Source: Micrococcus sp. | GTDB taxonomy: Bacteria; Actinomycetota; Actinomycetes; Actinomycetales; Micrococcaceae | DNA: 64,000 bases | Assembly (NCBI GenBank): GCA_029961105.1 | Contig: JASBVO010000005.1 | Coordinates: forward strand, 62,001 to 126,000 | Reading direction: 5' to 3' | Part shown: positions 48,572-59,677 of the stretch, one piece after another | How positions within the stretch are numbered: the first letter of the stretch is position 1 | How the letters are laid out: every line of letters starts with the position of its first letter | Made by a program: the position numbers and the translations under genes | The notes under the pieces: model-generated | The model's input: the letters and a program-made list of their open reading frames with translations, nothing else | Told to the model about the DNA's origin: nothing | Database searches by the model: none

Positions 48572-50413
48572 TCAGTCGGGCAGTCCGGCCGGGTGGGTGG
48601 TGCCCTCGGCCACGAGGGTGGCGACGACGTCGGCCGCCGTGGCCACCTCCACCTCCCGGGCCTCGCCGGTCGCGCGGTCCTTGACCTCGACGACGCCGTT
48701 GGCGAGCCCGCGGCCGACCACCACGGAGGTGGGGATGCCGATCAGTTCCACGTCGGAGAACTTCACGCCGGCCGAGACCTTCTTCCGGTCGTCGTAGAGC
48801 ACGGTCAGCCCACGCGCCTCGAGGCCGGCGACGAGCTCCTCGGCGGCGGCGAAGAGTTCCTCGCCCTTGCCGGTGGCCACCACGTGCACGTCCACGGGGG
48901 CGACGGCTCGCGGCCACACCAGGCCCTTCTCGTCGTGGTTCGACTCGGCCAGGGCGGCGATCGCGCGGGTGACCCCGATGCCGTAGGAGCCCATGGTCAC
49001 GACGACCTGCTTGCCGTTCTCGTCGAGCACCTTCAGGTCCAGCGCCTCGGCGTAGCGGCGGCCGAGCTGGAAGATGTGGCCCATCTCGATGCCGCGGCGG
49101 GTCCGGAGGGGCCCGGAGCCGTCCGGGGCCGGATCGCCGTCCCGCACCGCGGTGGCCTCGACGATGCCGTCCCAGGTGAAGTCGCGCCCGGCCACGAGGC
49201 CGAAGACGTGCTGCTGGGGCGCGTTGGCGCCGGTGATCCAGGCGGTACCGGGGGCGATCCGCGGGTCCACGAAGAAGGGCACGGCGGACTCGGCCTCCCC
49301 GCCCAGGAACTGGGTGGCCGACCCGTCCTCCGCCACGCGGGCCGGGCCGATGTAGCCCTTGACGAAGGCCGGCAGCTGGGCCAGGTCCTGCTCGGTGGCC
49401 GCCTCGAGGGTCGGTTCCCCGGTGACCCCCAGCAGTTCCCCGACGCCGGACTCGAGCCGCTTGAGGTCGACGTCCCGGTCCCCCGGAACGGCGACGACGA
49501 AGGGCCGGCGCTGCTCGCCGTCCAGCACGGCCGTGACGACGACGCACTTCAGGGTGTCCGCGGCGGTCCACTCGCCCTGCTCGCGCGGGGCGAGCCGGTT
49601 GGACACGTCCACCAGGGCCGCGATCGTGGTCGACTCGGGGGTGTCCTTCACCTCGGCCGCCGGCGCGCCCGAGGCGTCCACCGCGGCCGGGGGCACCGTG
49701 GTGACCGCCTCCACGTTGGCGCGGTAGCCGCCGTCGGACTCCACGAAGGTGTCCTCGCCGATCGGCGAGGGGTGCAGGAACTCCTCGGAGGCGGAGCCGC
49801 CCATCGCCCCGGCCGTGGCGCGCACGGGCACGACCTCCAGGCCCAGCCGGGCGAAGATGCGCAGGTAGGCGGCCCGGTGGTCCTGGTACGCGCGCTCCAG
49901 GCCGGCGTCGTCCACGGTGAAGGAGTAGGAGTCCTTCATGACGAACTCGCGTACCCGCAGCAGGCCGGCCCGCGGCCGGGCCTCGTCCCGGTACTTGGTC
50001 TGGATCTGGTAGAGGTACGCCGGCAGGTCCTTGTAGGAGGAGTAGTGGTCCTTCACCAGGAGAGTGAACATCTCCTCATGCGTGGGCGCGAGCAGGAAGT
50101 CGGCGCCCTTGCGGTCCTTGACGCGGAAGATGCCGTCGCCGTAGTCCTCCCAGCGCCCGGACACCTCGTAGGGCTCCTTCGGCAGCAGGGCCGGGAACTG
50201 GACCTCCTGGCCGCCGATCGCGTCCATCTCCTCGCGCACGATCTGCTCGACCCGGTTCTTCACCCGCAGTCCCAGCGGCAGCCAGGTGTAGGCGCCCGGG
50301 CCGGCGCGGCGAATGTACCCGGCGCGGACGAGCAGCCGGTGGCTGGCCACCTCGGCGTCGGCCGGGTCGTCACGCAGGGTGCGGAGGAACAGGGTGGACA
50401 TGCGCAGGGGCAC
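48572..50413 (-). CDS. proS: Prolyl-tRNA synthetase (bacterial type)
   Basis: ProS charges tRNA-Pro. The 613-residue product is the long bacterial form with the editing insertion (INS) domain between class II motifs 2 and 3. Landmarks are [17 protein letters not shown] (motif 1 region), [20 protein letters not shown] and the C-terminal anticodon-binding domain. The GTG at 50413, with GGAG upstream, gives [21 protein letters not shown]; the ATG four codons later lacks a ribosome-binding site. Confidence 0.97.
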   Translation of the reverse strand: MPLRMSTLFLRTLRDDPADAEVASHRLLVRAGYIRRAGPGAYTWLPLGLRVKNRVEQIVREEMDAIGGQEVQFPALLPKEPYEVSGRWEDYGDGIFRVKDRKGADFLLAPTHEEMFTLLVKDHYSSYKDLPAYLYQIQTKYRDEARPRAGLLRVREFVMKDSYSFTVDDAGLERAYQDHRAAYLRIFARLGLEVVPVRATAGAMGGSASEEFLHPSPIGEDTFVESDGGYRANVEAVTTVPPAAVDASGAPAAEVKDTPESTTIAALVDVSNRLAPREQGEWTAADTLKCVVVTAVLDGEQRRPFVVAVPGDRDVDLKRLESGVGELLGVTGEPTLEAATEQDLAQLPAFVKGYIGPARVAEDGSATQFLGGEAESAVPFFVDPRIAPGTAWITGANAPQQHVFGLVAGRDFTWDGIVEATAVRDGDPAPDGSGPLRTRRGIEMGHIFQLGRRYAEALDLKVLDENGKQVVVTMGSYGIGVTRAIAALAESNHDEKGLVWPRAVAPVDVHVVATGKGEELFAAAEELVAGLEARGLTVLYDDRKKVSAGVKFSDVELIGIPTSVVVGRGLANGVVEVKDRATGEAREVEVATAADVVATLVAEGTTHPAGLPD

Positions 50414-50470
50414 TTCGGCTCCGATCGGTGGGTGCGGTGTTGCGGTCTGGGAAGGCTAGGGGGACGGCGC

Positions 50471-51298
50471 TCAGCCGTCGAGCTCGGCACGCAGGGACTC
50501 GACCTTCTCGAGGCCCTCCTCCACGGGGACGGTCTCCTCCCCGACCCGGGAGCCGGCATAGGTGACCAGTCTCTCGCCGTCCTGGACGTAGACCGTGGTG
50601 GAGGTGGAGGATTCGGTCCCCTCGGGCAGCTCGACGCCCTCGATGGCCACGGAGGTGCCGATCATCATGGCCAGGGCGGCGTCGGCGTCGACGTCCACGT
50701 CGGCGAGCTCCAGCGTGGCCTCGGCGGTCATCCCCTCCCCCAGCTCGACCGTGTAGCTCGGGCACTGGTCCGCGAACTCCTCGTAATCGGCCAGGGCCTG
50801 GTCGGCCGCGTCGTCGTCCGGGAAGACGGTGACGCTGAGCATGTCCGAGGCCGGGGAGGCCGGGTCCGCGGCGTCGACCATGATCCCGCCGACCAGCTCG
50901 GTGCCCTCGGGCAGCTGGCCCGTCCGGGCACCCAGGCCCTGCTGGCCGCATTCCTCGGGGGTGACCGTCATGTCCGCCGTCATCCCCTGGGCGCTCTCGG
51001 TCAGCTGCCGGAGCCGGTCCCCGCTGACGATCTGCGCGTCCTCGCCCAGGACCGCCTTGAGCGCGGTCTCGATCTCCGAGGCCGCCCCGCTCTGCGTTCC
51101 GGAGGCGCTCGGGGTGGACTGCGTGGAGGACTGCATGGCCGACGCCGAGGGTGCGGCCGAGGTCGAGGACGGTGCAGGTGCCGGGGTGGTCTCCTCCCCG
51201 TCCCCGGAGCCGCCGCAGGCGGCGAGGGCCAGGGCCAGCAGGCCGGTGCCCAGGACGGCCGGCAGCGCGCGGGCGGGGCGGGAGGGGTGACGGTTCAT
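50471..51298 (-). CDS. Secreted lipoprotein of unknown function
   Basis: The 275-residue protein has a signal peptide ending in the lipobox LAAC (25–28), so Cys28 should be lipid-modified. A Ser/Thr/Pro-rich linker (about 35–75) leads to an acidic alpha/beta region with DMLSVTVFPDDDAADQALADY and two cysteines (in PEECG and DQCPS) that might pair. No enzyme motif is seen. It lies upstream of proS with a 57-bp gap. Confidence 0.83.
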   Translation of the reverse strand: MNRHPSRPARALPAVLGTGLLALALAACGGSGDGEETTPAPAPSSTSAAPSASAMQSSTQSTPSASGTQSGAASEIETALKAVLGEDAQIVSGDRLRQLTESAQGMTADMTVTPEECGQQGLGARTGQLPEGTELVGGIMVDAADPASPASDMLSVTVFPDDDAADQALADYEEFADQCPSYTVELGEGMTAEATLELADVDVDADAALAMMIGTSVAIEGVELPEGTESSTSTTVYVQDGERLVTYAGSRVGEETVPVEEGLEKVESLRAELDG

Positions 51299-51408
51299 GG
51301 CCTGGCAGTGCTTTCTGGACCGGGGTTGACGGGAGCGTCGGCACGGCGACGGTGCCGGGGGTCGACTAGGGAAAGCATAGGTCACCGGCGCCCCCTGGAC
51401 GCGCCGCC

Positions 51409-52353
51409 CTAGAGCAGGACGGTGGCGAACGTGCCGACCTGTTCGAACCCCACGGTCCGGTAGGTGCGCACCGCGGCCGTGTTGAAGCTGTTGACGTAGA
51501 GGCTCACGTGTTCGGTGATGGTCTGCGCATGGGCCGCGACCGCTGCCATGGCCGGCGCTGCCAGTCCCTGCCCGCGCAGCGAGGGCTCCACCCAGACGCC
51601 CTGGATCTGTGAGCAGCTGGCCGAGACCACGCCGAGGTCGGCCTTGAACCGCACCCGGCCCGACTCGTCGAGGTCCACGAGGCAATGGCCGTTGCGGATG
51701 AGGTCCTCCACGCGCAACCTGTACTGCACGGCGCCGTTGGCCAGCGGCGAGAACCCGAGCTCCTCCTCGAACATGGCCACGCAGGCCGGGAGGACGGCGT
51801 GGAACTCCTCCGGCCGGGCGGGCCGCACCCGGGGCGAGGGCTCGACATCGGGCGCCCCCGGCAGGACCATCAGCGGCTGGTCGTCGCGCACCTGGCGGGC
51901 CCGTTGCGGACCGCGGCCCAATTCCCGCCAGATCGCCAGCACGGCGTCGCGGGGGCCGTAGACCGAGGCGAAGCGGCGCCGCAATCCGAGCAGGGCGCGG
52001 CCGAGCAGGGCGCCCGCCTCCGGGGAGGCCCCGACCGGGACGACGTTGGCACCGACCCAGCAGGCGGCCTCCAGTCCGGGCGAGAGTCCCGACGCACGGC
52101 CGGGCGTCGGGGGTGCGCCGGGGGCGTCGATGCCCAGGAACAGGGAGCCGCCGGTGCGCGCGCTGCCGGCATGCCGCCCGTTCTCCAGGACGGACTCGAC
52201 GAAGCAGTTGGCCACCGGGTCGGCGGCGGCCAGCGCGGTGAGGGCGGCGGTGTCCGCAGGGGTCAGGACGCGGACGGCCCCGCCGGTGGCGCGGCGGACC
52301 GCGTCGTCAGCTGACGGTGACCACGGGCGAGCCCTGGACAGGATCCCGGCCAT
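51409..52353 (-). CDS. DUF4081/GNAT two-domain N-acetyltransferase
   Basis: The 314-residue product has an N-terminal DUF4081 domain and a C-terminal GNAT domain with the acetyl-CoA loop [15 protein letters not shown] and [19 protein letters not shown]. The same type of gene follows ispG in Mycobacterium tuberculosis (Rv2867c). The ATG at 52353 has GAAGGGA upstream and yields the expected [13 protein letters not shown] start; it overlaps the ispG 3' end by 47 bp. The substrate is unknown. Confidence 0.9.
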   Translation of the reverse strand: MAGILSRARPWSPSADDAVRRATGGAVRVLTPADTAALTALAAADPVANCFVESVLENGRHAGSARTGGSLFLGIDAPGAPPTPGRASGLSPGLEAACWVGANVVPVGASPEAGALLGRALLGLRRRFASVYGPRDAVLAIWRELGRGPQRARQVRDDQPLMVLPGAPDVEPSPRVRPARPEEFHAVLPACVAMFEEELGFSPLANGAVQYRLRVEDLIRNGHCLVDLDESGRVRFKADLGVVSASCSQIQGVWVEPSLRGQGLAAPAMAAVAAHAQTITEHVSLYVNSFNTAAVRTYRTVGFEQVGTFATVLL

Positions 52354-53491
52354 CAGTCCCTTCCCCGCTGCCGTCCTCCAGGCCGGACTCGGCGGCGATG
52401 CGACGGGCCTCCTCCAGCAGGGTCTCGACGATCTGGTCCTCCGGGACGGTCTTGACGACCTCGCCCTTGATGAAGATCTGGCCCTTGCCGTTGCCGGAGG
52501 CCACGCCCAGGTCGGCCTCGCGGGCCTCGCCCGGACCGTTGACGACACAGCCCATCACCGCCACGCGCAGCGGCACGGTCAGGTCCTTCAGCCCTTCCGT
52601 GACCTCGTCGGCCAGCGCGTACACGTCCACCTGGGCACGCCCGCAGGAGGGGCAGGAGACGATGTCCAGCTTGCGCTCGCGCAGGTTCAGGGACTGCAGG
52701 ATCTGGAGGCCGACCTTGACCTCCTCGACCGGCGGGGCGGACAGGGAGACGCGGATGGTGTCCCCGATGCCCTGGCCCAGCAGGTAGCCGAAGGCGGTGG
52801 CCGACTTGATGGTGCCCTGGAAGGCCGGCCCCGCCTCGGTCACGCCCAGGTGCAGCGGCCAGTCGCCCCGCTGGGCCAGCAGCTCGTAGGCGCGGGCCAT
52901 GACCACCGGGTCGTTGTGCTTCACCGAGATCTTGAAGTCCCGGAAGCCGTGCTCCTCGAACAGGGAGGCCTCCCAGACGGCGGACTCCACGAGGGCCTCC
53001 GGGGTGGCCCTGCCGTACTTCTCCAGCAGGCGCTTGTCCAGGGACCCGGCGTTGACGCCGATGCGGATGGAGGTGCCGGCCTCGGAGGCGGCTTGGGCGA
53101 TCTCCTTGACCTGGTCGTCGAAGCGCTTGATGTTGCCCGGGTTCACCCGGACGGCCCCGCAGCCGGCCTCGATGGCCGCGAAGACGTACTTGGGCTGGAA
53201 GTGGATGTCCGCGATCACGGGGATGGTGGACTGCTGGGCGACCACCTTCAGGGCGGCGGCGTCCTTGTCCGTGGGGCAGGCCACGCGCACGATGTCACAG
53301 CCGGCCGCGGTGAGCTCGGCGATCTGCTGCAGCGTCGCGCCGATGTCATGGGTCTTCGTGGTGGTCATCGACTGCACGGAGACCGGGTGGTCCGAGCCGA
53401 CGCCCACCCTGCCCACGGAGATCTGCCGCGTCTTGCGGCGCGGGGCCAGGACGGGCGGTGGGGCGGCGGGCATGCCGAGGCTGACGGGCAC
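52307..53491 (-). CDS. ispG: (E)-4-hydroxy-3-methylbut-2-enyl-diphosphate synthase
   Basis: IspG carries out the penultimate step of the MEP isoprenoid pathway using a [4Fe-4S] cluster. In the 394-residue product the cluster ligands are Cys280, Cys283, Cys315 and Glu322 ([16 protein letters not shown]). The N-terminal TIM barrel is intact. It lies in the usual actinobacterial neighbourhood with rseP and dxr, separated here by a lipoprotein and a YciI-like gene. Confidence 0.97.
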   Translation of the reverse strand: MPVSLGMPAAPPPVLAPRRKTRQISVGRVGVGSDHPVSVQSMTTTKTHDIGATLQQIAELTAAGCDIVRVACPTDKDAAALKVVAQQSTIPVIADIHFQPKYVFAAIEAGCGAVRVNPGNIKRFDDQVKEIAQAASEAGTSIRIGVNAGSLDKRLLEKYGRATPEALVESAVWEASLFEEHGFRDFKISVKHNDPVVMARAYELLAQRGDWPLHLGVTEAGPAFQGTIKSATAFGYLLGQGIGDTIRVSLSAPPVEEVKVGLQILQSLNLRERKLDIVSCPSCGRAQVDVYALADEVTEGLKDLTVPLRVAVMGCVVNGPGEAREADLGVASGNGKGQIFIKGEVVKTVPEDQIVETLLEEARRIAAESGLEDGSGEGTDGRDPVQGSPVVTVS

Positions 53492-53533
53492 GGAGGGACT
53501 CCTAGGTCATGACGGTTCGGATTCGGCCCCAGT

Positions 53534-54565
53534 CTACTGGTAGGAGACGAACCAGGGCCGAGGGGTGACCATCGTCATGGTCCGCTCCGGGGTGAACGTG
53601 GGGCGGTCCTCGTCGATGAAGTTCTTCCAGCCCAGGCGCATCCCGGCCGGGAGGTCCTCCTTCAGGGCGCGCCAGGTCTCGAACTTCTGCTCCGGCGTCC
53701 CGTTACCGTCGGCGTGCACCATCAGCACCAGCCCCCGGCGGGGCTGCACGTCCTCGCGGTCCGGGATCATCCGCACCTGGAACTGGTGCAGGATGACCAG
53801 CTTCTCCGGCAGCCGGTGCTCGGCAACCAGCCCGGCCAGCCACGCGGTGACCTCGTTGACCTCGGCGGCCGAGACCTGGCCGATCTGGTGCATGTGCCGC
53901 TGCCCCGGCCGCAGCCGCCACTCGGGGTCCAGCGCCAGGCCCACGTGCGGCTGTGCCAGCAGGTCCTCGAACATCCGCGCCTGGGTGGGGAAGTCCATGG
54001 TCCCGGGCTGCAGGTCCAGCACCACGTAGGTGTCCGCCTCGCCGGCCGCCTCGACCCAGGTCCGCAGCCGCTCGCGCTCCACCGGGGTGCTGTAGTCCCC
54101 GGTGGGTCCGGGCGCCGCGGTGGCCACGGTGGCGATGATCTCGAAGGCCGGGATCACCGGTTCCTCGCTGTACGGCTGGTACTCGGCCGCCAGCTCCGCG
54201 GCCCGGGCGATCGCCTCGTCCACGTCCTGTTCACCGAGCACCCCGAGGGAGCCGGTGCCGGGCGTGCCGTAGAGCGCGACCATCCGCCGGCCGGGGAACA
54301 GCCGGGTGCCGCCGCCGGGCAGCTCGGGCACCGGCGTCGGGGTGGGTGAGGGGCTGGCCGCCGGGGACGACGTCGGCGGCCCGGTCCCCGCGCCCGTGGC
54401 GGTCCCGGACCGGTTCCCGGGCACGCCGCCGTCGGCGGTGCAGGCGGTGAGGAACGCGGCGGTGCCGGTGCCGGCGAGGCCGGCCAGCAGCGCGCGGCGG
54501 CCGGTGCCGCTCAGGAGTGCCCGCCCCGGATCACGGCGGCCTGGTCCCCGACGGCGCAGGTCCAT
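53534..54565 (-). CDS. Exported lipoprotein of unknown function
   Basis: The 343-residue protein begins with an Arg-rich stretch, a twin Arg at 23–24, a hydrophobic segment and a lipobox FLTAC with Cys42; Tat export is possible. A Ser/Pro/Thr linker (about 50–80) precedes a folded domain of about 260 residues with MVALYGTPGTGSLGVLGE and DTYVVLDLQPGTMDFP. Strand-loop spacing suggests a TIM-barrel-like fold, but no family is recognised. The start overlaps the YciI-like gene by 55 bp and has no clear ribosome-binding site, so it is uncertain. Confidence 0.78.
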   Translation of the reverse strand: MDLRRRGPGRRDPGRALLSGTGRRALLAGLAGTGTAAFLTACTADGGVPGNRSGTATGAGTGPPTSSPAASPSPTPTPVPELPGGGTRLFPGRRMVALYGTPGTGSLGVLGEQDVDEAIARAAELAAEYQPYSEEPVIPAFEIIATVATAAPGPTGDYSTPVERERLRTWVEAAGEADTYVVLDLQPGTMDFPTQARMFEDLLAQPHVGLALDPEWRLRPGQRHMHQIGQVSAAEVNEVTAWLAGLVAEHRLPEKLVILHQFQVRMIPDREDVQPRRGLVLMVHADGNGTPEQKFETWRALKEDLPAGMRLGWKNFIDEDRPTFTPERTMTMVTPRPWFVSYQ

Positions 54566-54816
54566 TCGTGGACGTCGGTGGAGTGGATCAGGCCCTGCTT
54601 CTTGAAGGGGTCGCCGTCGAGCAGGTCGCGCACGGCCTCATCGGAGTCGGCCCGGACCAGCAGCAGGGCGGCCGAGGGATCGTCCACGTAGGCCCCGGCG
54701 GCCACCATGGCCGGTCCCAGGGAGGTGAGGAACTCGCGGTGCGCGGCGCGGTGGACGTCGCGTTCCTCCCCGAGCCCGGAGACGTAGTTGTACTGGACGG
54801 CGAAGATCTTCTCCAT
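54511..54816 (-). CDS. YciI-like protein
   Basis: The 101-residue protein has the dimeric alpha+beta layout of the YciI family, with FAVQYNYV at the start, the His in HREFLTSLGP, and the DPSAALLLVRADSDEAVRDLLDGDPFKKQGL region that matches YciI proteins closely. The ATG at 54816 follows a G-rich stretch; GTG at 54825 is an alternative. The biochemical role of the family is not established. It lies 25 bp after rseP. Confidence 0.85.
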   Translation of the reverse strand: MEKIFAVQYNYVSGLGEERDVHRAAHREFLTSLGPAMVAAGAYVDDPSAALLLVRADSDEAVRDLLDGDPFKKQGLIHSTDVHEWTCAVGDQAAVIRGGHS

Positions 54817-54841
54817 GCCCCCCACCCTAGATCAGGCCGGT

Positions 54842-56203
54842 TCAGAAGATGCGGATCGGGTCCACGATGTCCGCCACGATGAGCAGCAGCCCCATGCCCA
54901 GCAGCGCGATGCCCACCACGTAGGTCAGCGGCAGGAGCCGGGCGATGTCGAACGGTCCGGGATCCTCGCGCCGGGTGAGCCGGGCCCAGCCACGGCGGAG
55001 CGCCTCCCACAGCGCCCCGGCCACGTGCCCGCCGTCCAGCGGCAGCAGCGGGATGAGGTTGAACACCATCAGGGCCACGTTGACGCCGGCCACCAGGGAC
55101 AGCAGCATCGAGGCCTTGTCCGCCAGCGGCACCTCCTCCAGGGCCGCGGCCTCCCCAGCGATCCGGCCGACGCCGACCACGGACATCGGCCCGTTGGGGT
55201 CCCGCTCCTCGGGGCCGAACACCGCGACGGCGGTCTCCCACAGTTTCACCGGCAGCACCACCACGACCTCGGCGGTGGCCTTCAGCTGCTGGCCCATCAC
55301 CGGGAACGCCTGGGTCACCGGGGCGGGGACGTTCTCGACCTGCGACCCCATGCCGACGAAGCCGACCTGTTCCGTGCGGGGGCTGCCGTCCGGGTCCTGG
55401 AGCACCCGGCCCAGCTCGTCCGTGACGGGCCGCTCGGTGAGTCTCGGGGTGATGGAGGACGTCTGCTCGGTGCCATCGCGCTCCCAGGTGATGGCCGTGG
55501 GCTGGCCGGCCCGGTCCCGGATGGCAGCGGAGAGTTCGTCCCAGGACTCCACGGGGGCCCCGTTGAACCCCGTGATGGTGTCCCCGGGCTGCAGGCCCGC
55601 CTCGAAGGCAGGCGCCTCCGGGTCCCCCGGCTGGCAGCCGTCCTGGCCCGCGGCGGCCCGCTCCTGCTGCACGGCGGCGGGCACCACGCAGCGGAAGACC
55701 TCCGAGACGGTGGTGGACGGGGTGGCGATCCCGGTGGTGGTGACCAGGATGGCCGTGAGCACGAAGGCGATGACGAGGTTCATGAAGGGCCCGCCGAGCA
55801 TGATGACGATCCGCTTCCAGACCGGCAGGGCGATGAACATCCGTTTCTCGTCACCGGGCTGCAGTTGCTCGGCGGACATCTGCCGGGCGTCCGAGGCCAT
55901 CTGCTGGAAGAGCCCGGTGCTGGCGTTGCGGGGCCGTTCCCCGGACTCCGGGTGCTCGGGCGGGTACATGCCGATCATGGAGACGTAGCCGCCCAGCGGG
56001 ATCGCCTTCACCCCGTACTCGGTCTCCCCCCGGCGGCGGGAGAACAGCGTGGGACCGAACCCGATCATGTACTGGGTGACGCGCACGCCGAACAGCTTGG
56101 CGGGGACCAGGTGCCCGACCTCGTGCAGGGCGATGGACACGGCGATGCCGACGGCGACCGCGAGCACGCCGATGATGAACCAGAGCACCTCCACGCCGGT
56201 CAC
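54842..56203 (-). CDS. rseP: Site-2 protease RseP/Rip1
   Basis: This is an intramembrane zinc protease that cuts anti-sigma factors and other single-pass proteins. The 453-residue product has HEVGH (27–31) in its first membrane helix, one PDZ domain in the middle, and the second active-site motif [13 protein letters not shown] near the C-terminus. Gene order dxr–rseP–ispG matches Rip1 loci of mycobacteria. It overlaps dxr by ATGA. Confidence 0.95.
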   Translation of the reverse strand: MTGVEVLWFIIGVLAVAVGIAVSIALHEVGHLVPAKLFGVRVTQYMIGFGPTLFSRRRGETEYGVKAIPLGGYVSMIGMYPPEHPESGERPRNASTGLFQQMASDARQMSAEQLQPGDEKRMFIALPVWKRIVIMLGGPFMNLVIAFVLTAILVTTTGIATPSTTVSEVFRCVVPAAVQQERAAAGQDGCQPGDPEAPAFEAGLQPGDTITGFNGAPVESWDELSAAIRDRAGQPTAITWERDGTEQTSSITPRLTERPVTDELGRVLQDPDGSPRTEQVGFVGMGSQVENVPAPVTQAFPVMGQQLKATAEVVVVLPVKLWETAVAVFGPEERDPNGPMSVVGVGRIAGEAAALEEVPLADKASMLLSLVAGVNVALMVFNLIPLLPLDGGHVAGALWEALRRGWARLTRREDPGPFDIARLLPLTYVVGIALLGMGLLLIVADIVDPIRIF

Positions 56204-57453
56204 CGTCCCGTCCAGCGCGACCGCGCCGCGGTGCGGGCCCAGCGCTCGGCGGCGGCCAGGGTCTCAACCGAGAGCCCCTCTCCGGCGAGCACGGCGTCCG
56301 GGTCGTAGTCCCCCACCACGGCGCGCACGGTGTCCACGATGTCCAGGAAGCCGATCGCCCCGGCGTGGAAGGCCTCCACGGCCTCCTCGTTGGCGGCGTT
56401 GAAGACGGCCATGTGGGTGGGCGAGGCCGCCGCGGCCTGCTTGGCCAGGGCCACGGCGGGGAAGGCCTCCTCGTCCAGGGGCTCGAAGGTCCACGTGGCC
56501 GCCTGCGTCCAGTCGCAGGCCGGCGCGGCGCCCGGGACCCGGTGCGGCCAGCCGATCCCCAGGGCGATGGGCAGGCGCATGTCCGGGGGCGAGGCCTGGG
56601 CGATGGTGGAGCCGTCCGTGAACTCCACCATGGAGTGGACCACGGACTGGGGGTGGACCACCACGTCGACCTGTTCCAGGGGGACGTCGAAGAGCAGGTG
56701 CGCCTCGATCACCTCGAGGGCCTTGTTGACCATGGTGGCCGAGTTGGTGGTCACTACCCTGCCCATGTCCCAGGTGGGGTGGGCCAGCGCCTCGGCGGGA
56801 GTCACCTGCGCGAGCTCCCCCCTGCTGCGGCCGCGGAAGGGCCCGCCGGAGGCGGTGAGGACCAGCCGGCGGACCTCCCCGGCACTGCCGGAGCGCAGGG
56901 CCTGGGCCAGGGCGGAGTGCTCGGAGTCCACCGGGACCAGCTGGCCCGGGGCCGCGGCGGCGCGGACCAGGGCCCCGCCGACGATCAGGGACTCCTTGTT
57001 CGCCAGCGCCAGCAGGTGCCCGGACCGCAGGGCGGCGAGGGTCGGGCCCAGGCCGATGGAGCCGGTGACGCCGTTGAGCACGACGTCGGTGCCCTCCCAG
57101 GCGGCGACCTCCGCCGCCGCGGTGGGCCCGGAGAACAGCGTGGGGGCCGGTGCCGGGACCCCCGCCCGGGCGGCGGCCTCGGTGATGGCCGCGGCCAGCT
57201 CCTCGGTGGTGGCGGTGGCGCTGCCCACGGCCTGCGCGCCGGTGGCGACCGCCTGCCGCGCCAGCAGCGCGGTGTTGGCGCCGCCGGCGAGACCGGCCAC
57301 GGTGAAGCGCTCGGGAGCCCGGGCGATGACGTCCAGGCCCTGGGTGCCGATCGACCCGGTGGACCCGATCAGGGTGACCCGGCGGCGCTCTGGGGCACCG
57401 GCGTCGGGGGCTGCGGGAGCGTTGGGGGCGGGGGCGGTCTGCGCGGAGGTCAC
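56200..57453 (-). CDS. dxr: 1-deoxy-D-xylulose 5-phosphate reductoisomerase
   Basis: Dxr makes MEP, the committed step of the pathway that IspG later serves. The 417-residue product has the NADPH-binding GSTGSIG loop (30–36) and the conserved substrate region [13 protein letters not shown] with a later HPTWDMG. The GTG at 57453 has GGA just upstream; a TTG at 57474 would add seven residues but has no ribosome-binding site. The first 24 residues are Ala/Pro-rich and probably disordered. Confidence 0.96.
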   Translation of the reverse strand: MTSAQTAPAPNAPAAPDAGAPERRRVTLIGSTGSIGTQGLDVIARAPERFTVAGLAGGANTALLARQAVATGAQAVGSATATTEELAAAITEAAARAGVPAPAPTLFSGPTAAAEVAAWEGTDVVLNGVTGSIGLGPTLAALRSGHLLALANKESLIVGGALVRAAAAPGQLVPVDSEHSALAQALRSGSAGEVRRLVLTASGGPFRGRSRGELAQVTPAEALAHPTWDMGRVVTTNSATMVNKALEVIEAHLLFDVPLEQVDVVVHPQSVVHSMVEFTDGSTIAQASPPDMRLPIALGIGWPHRVPGAAPACDWTQAATWTFEPLDEEAFPAVALAKQAAAASPTHMAVFNAANEEAVEAFHAGAIGFLDIVDTVRAVVGDYDPDAVLAGEGLSVETLAAAERWARTAARSRWTGR

Positions 57454-57492
57454 CGGTCCATTATGGCCGGGCAAGCTGTGAGGACGGCGCGA

Positions 57493-57521
57493 CGGCCCCG
57501 GACCGCGATGGTCCGGGGCCG
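57493..57521. terminator. Hairpin terminator downstream of actP
   Basis: CGGCCCCGGACC (57493–57504) and GGTCCGGGGCCG (57510–57521) form a perfect 12-bp stem with a 5-nt loop between the actP stop and the dxr start. There is no U-tract. Confidence 0.7.
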
Positions 57522-57541
57522 CGTGCGGGACGGTCAGGCGA

Positions 57542-59164
57542 TCAGTGCTCGACCGCCTTCTCGGCGCCGACGCCGGTGAGCGAGCGGACCTCCATCTCCG
57601 CCTGCTTGACCGGGTCCTCGGCGCGCTTCTCGGTGACCGAGCCGAGCCAGCCCAGGAGGAAGGCCAGCGGGATCGAGATGATGCCCGGGTTCTTCAGCGG
57701 GAAGACGGCGAAGTCCGCCGTCGGGATCATCGAGGTCTCCGTGCCGGACATGACCGGCGAGAAGATGATCAGGATGATGGCCGCGGCCAGGCCGCCGTAC
57801 ATCGACCACAGGGCGCCCCGGGTGGTGAAGCCCTTCCAGAACAGCGAGTAGAGGATGGTCGGCAGGTTCGCCGAGGCCGCCACCGCGAAGGCGAGCGCCA
57901 CCAGGAAGGCCACGTTCTGCCCCTGGGCGCCGATGCCGCCGACGATGGCGAGGATGCCGATGACCACCACGGTGCGGCGGGCGATCTTGACCTCCTTCTC
58001 CGGGGAGGTCTTGCCCTTCGCCAGGACCGAGGCGTAGATGTCGTGCGCGAACGACGCCGCGGCGGTGATGGTCAGTCCGGCCACCACCGCCAGGATGGTG
58101 GCGAAGGCGACGGCGGAGATCAGGCCCAGCAGCAGCGGACCGCCCAGTTCGAAGGCCAGGTAGGGGGCCGCCGAGTTGACGCCGCCCGGCGCGGCCTCGA
58201 TCCGGTCCGGACCGATGAGCGCCCCCGCGCCGTAGCCCAGCACCAGGGTGAACAGGTAGAAGGCGCCGATGAGCACGATCGCCCAGACCACGGACTTGCG
58301 GGCCTCCTTGGCGGTGGGCACGGTGTAGAAGCGCATCAGCACGTGGGGCAGACCGGCCGTGCCGAGCACCAGTGCCAGGCCGAGGGACAGGAAGTCGAGC
58401 TTGGCGATATCGCTGACGCCGTACTGTACGCCCGGCTTGAGGATCGCCTCGCCCTTGGGGCTGAGCGCGACGGCCTCGCCGAGCAGGGCGGAGAAGTTGA
58501 AGCCGAACAGGGCCAGCACCCAGATGGTCATGATGAAGGCGCCGGCGATCAGCAGGCAGGCCTTGATGATCTGCACCCAGGTGGTGCCCTTCATGCCGCC
58601 GACCAGGACGTAGACGATCATCAGGGCGCCCACGATCGCGATGACGAGGGACTGCCCGAGCCGGTCGTCGATGCCCAGCAACAGGGACACCAGGGCGCCC
58701 GCACCGGCCATCTGCGCCAGCAGGTAGAACACGCACACCATCAGGGTCGCCAGTGCAGCCGCGATGCGCACGGGCCGCTGCTGCAGGCGGAAGGACAGCA
58801 CGTCGGCCATCGTGTACTTGCCGGTGTTGCGCAGCAGCTCGGCCACCAGGAGCAGGGCGACGAGCCAGGCGACGAGGAAGCCGATGGAGTACAGGAAGCC
58901 GTCGTAGCCGTTGATGGCGATGGCGCCCACGATGCCGAGGAAGGACGCAGCGGACAGGTAGTCACCGGCGATCGCGGTCCCGTTCTGGGTTCCCGTGAAG
59001 GAGCGGCCGCCGGCGTAGTAGTCGGCCGCGGTCTTAGTGTTCTTCGAGGCCCTGAGCACGATGACCAGCGTGATGGCGACGAAGATGCCGAAGATCAGGA
59101 TGTTCAGCCAGGGCTCGCCGACGTTGGTCCCCTCGGCGGTGGTGAGTACGGGTGCGATGTTCAC
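57542..59164 (-). CDS. actP: Cation/acetate symporter ActP
   Basis: ActP imports acetate and related short monocarboxylates with Na+ or H+. The 540-residue protein has about 13 hydrophobic segments and sodium:solute symporter signatures, including [18 protein letters not shown] near the start and [20 protein letters not shown]. It overlaps the upstream DUF485 gene by ATGA, as in the yjcH–actP pair of Escherichia coli. Confidence 0.95.
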   Translation of the reverse strand: MNIAPVLTTAEGTNVGEPWLNILIFGIFVAITLVIVLRASKNTKTAADYYAGGRSFTGTQNGTAIAGDYLSAASFLGIVGAIAINGYDGFLYSIGFLVAWLVALLLVAELLRNTGKYTMADVLSFRLQQRPVRIAAALATLMVCVFYLLAQMAGAGALVSLLLGIDDRLGQSLVIAIVGALMIVYVLVGGMKGTTWVQIIKACLLIAGAFIMTIWVLALFGFNFSALLGEAVALSPKGEAILKPGVQYGVSDIAKLDFLSLGLALVLGTAGLPHVLMRFYTVPTAKEARKSVVWAIVLIGAFYLFTLVLGYGAGALIGPDRIEAAPGGVNSAAPYLAFELGGPLLLGLISAVAFATILAVVAGLTITAAASFAHDIYASVLAKGKTSPEKEVKIARRTVVVIGILAIVGGIGAQGQNVAFLVALAFAVAASANLPTILYSLFWKGFTTRGALWSMYGGLAAAIILIIFSPVMSGTETSMIPTADFAVFPLKNPGIISIPLAFLLGWLGSVTEKRAEDPVKQAEMEVRSLTGVGAEKAVEH

Positions 59165-59547
59165 TTGTTTCCTCCCTCGGCGAGGCTCTGGTTGGCGATG
59201 GAGGGATCGAGGGCCTCGAGTTCCTCACGGATGTCCGTGGCCTTCGGGTCCAGCCTGCGGTTGGCGAAGGCCACGTAGAGGCCGGTGATGACGAAGGTGG
59301 AGACGAACTGCAGCAGGCCGATGACGATGCCCAGGTTGATGTTCCCGAGCACCTTGATCGACATGAACTCCGGGAAGTACGCCGCGAGGATGACGTAGAG
59401 GAAGTACCAGACGAGGAACACCACGGTCCACGGGAAGACGAAGCTCCGGTGGGTGCGGCGCAGTTCCTTGAACTGTGCGGTGGACTGAACGGCACGGAAG
59501 TCGACGTGGCCGTTGTCGGCCAGGTCGGGGTGTGGTGTTGACGACAC
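59161..59547 (-). CDS. DUF485 membrane protein, ActP partner
   Basis: The 128-residue protein has two membrane segments flanked by soluble tails and the DUF485 signature LRRTHRSFVFPWTVVFLVWY. Family members (YjcH) are encoded directly upstream of actP and are thought to assist the permease. The start is GTG with AAGGGGG ahead. A TAGGAT at 59603–59608 (minus) is a possible -10 for the pair. Confidence 0.93.
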   Translation of the reverse strand: MSSTPHPDLADNGHVDFRAVQSTAQFKELRRTHRSFVFPWTVVFLVWYFLYVILAAYFPEFMSIKVLGNINLGIVIGLLQFVSTFVITGLYVAFANRRLDPKATDIREELEALDPSIANQSLAEGGNK

Positions 59548-59677
59548 GAAGGCCCCCTTGTCAGTGCGGCATCGGGGGGATGCCTATGAGTGTGACTTGG
59601 TTATCCTAATCAGAAAGTGACTCCGGCCACAGGGCTCATCGATGGTTGATTCCTGCAATGAACACCCCGCGCGCGGG

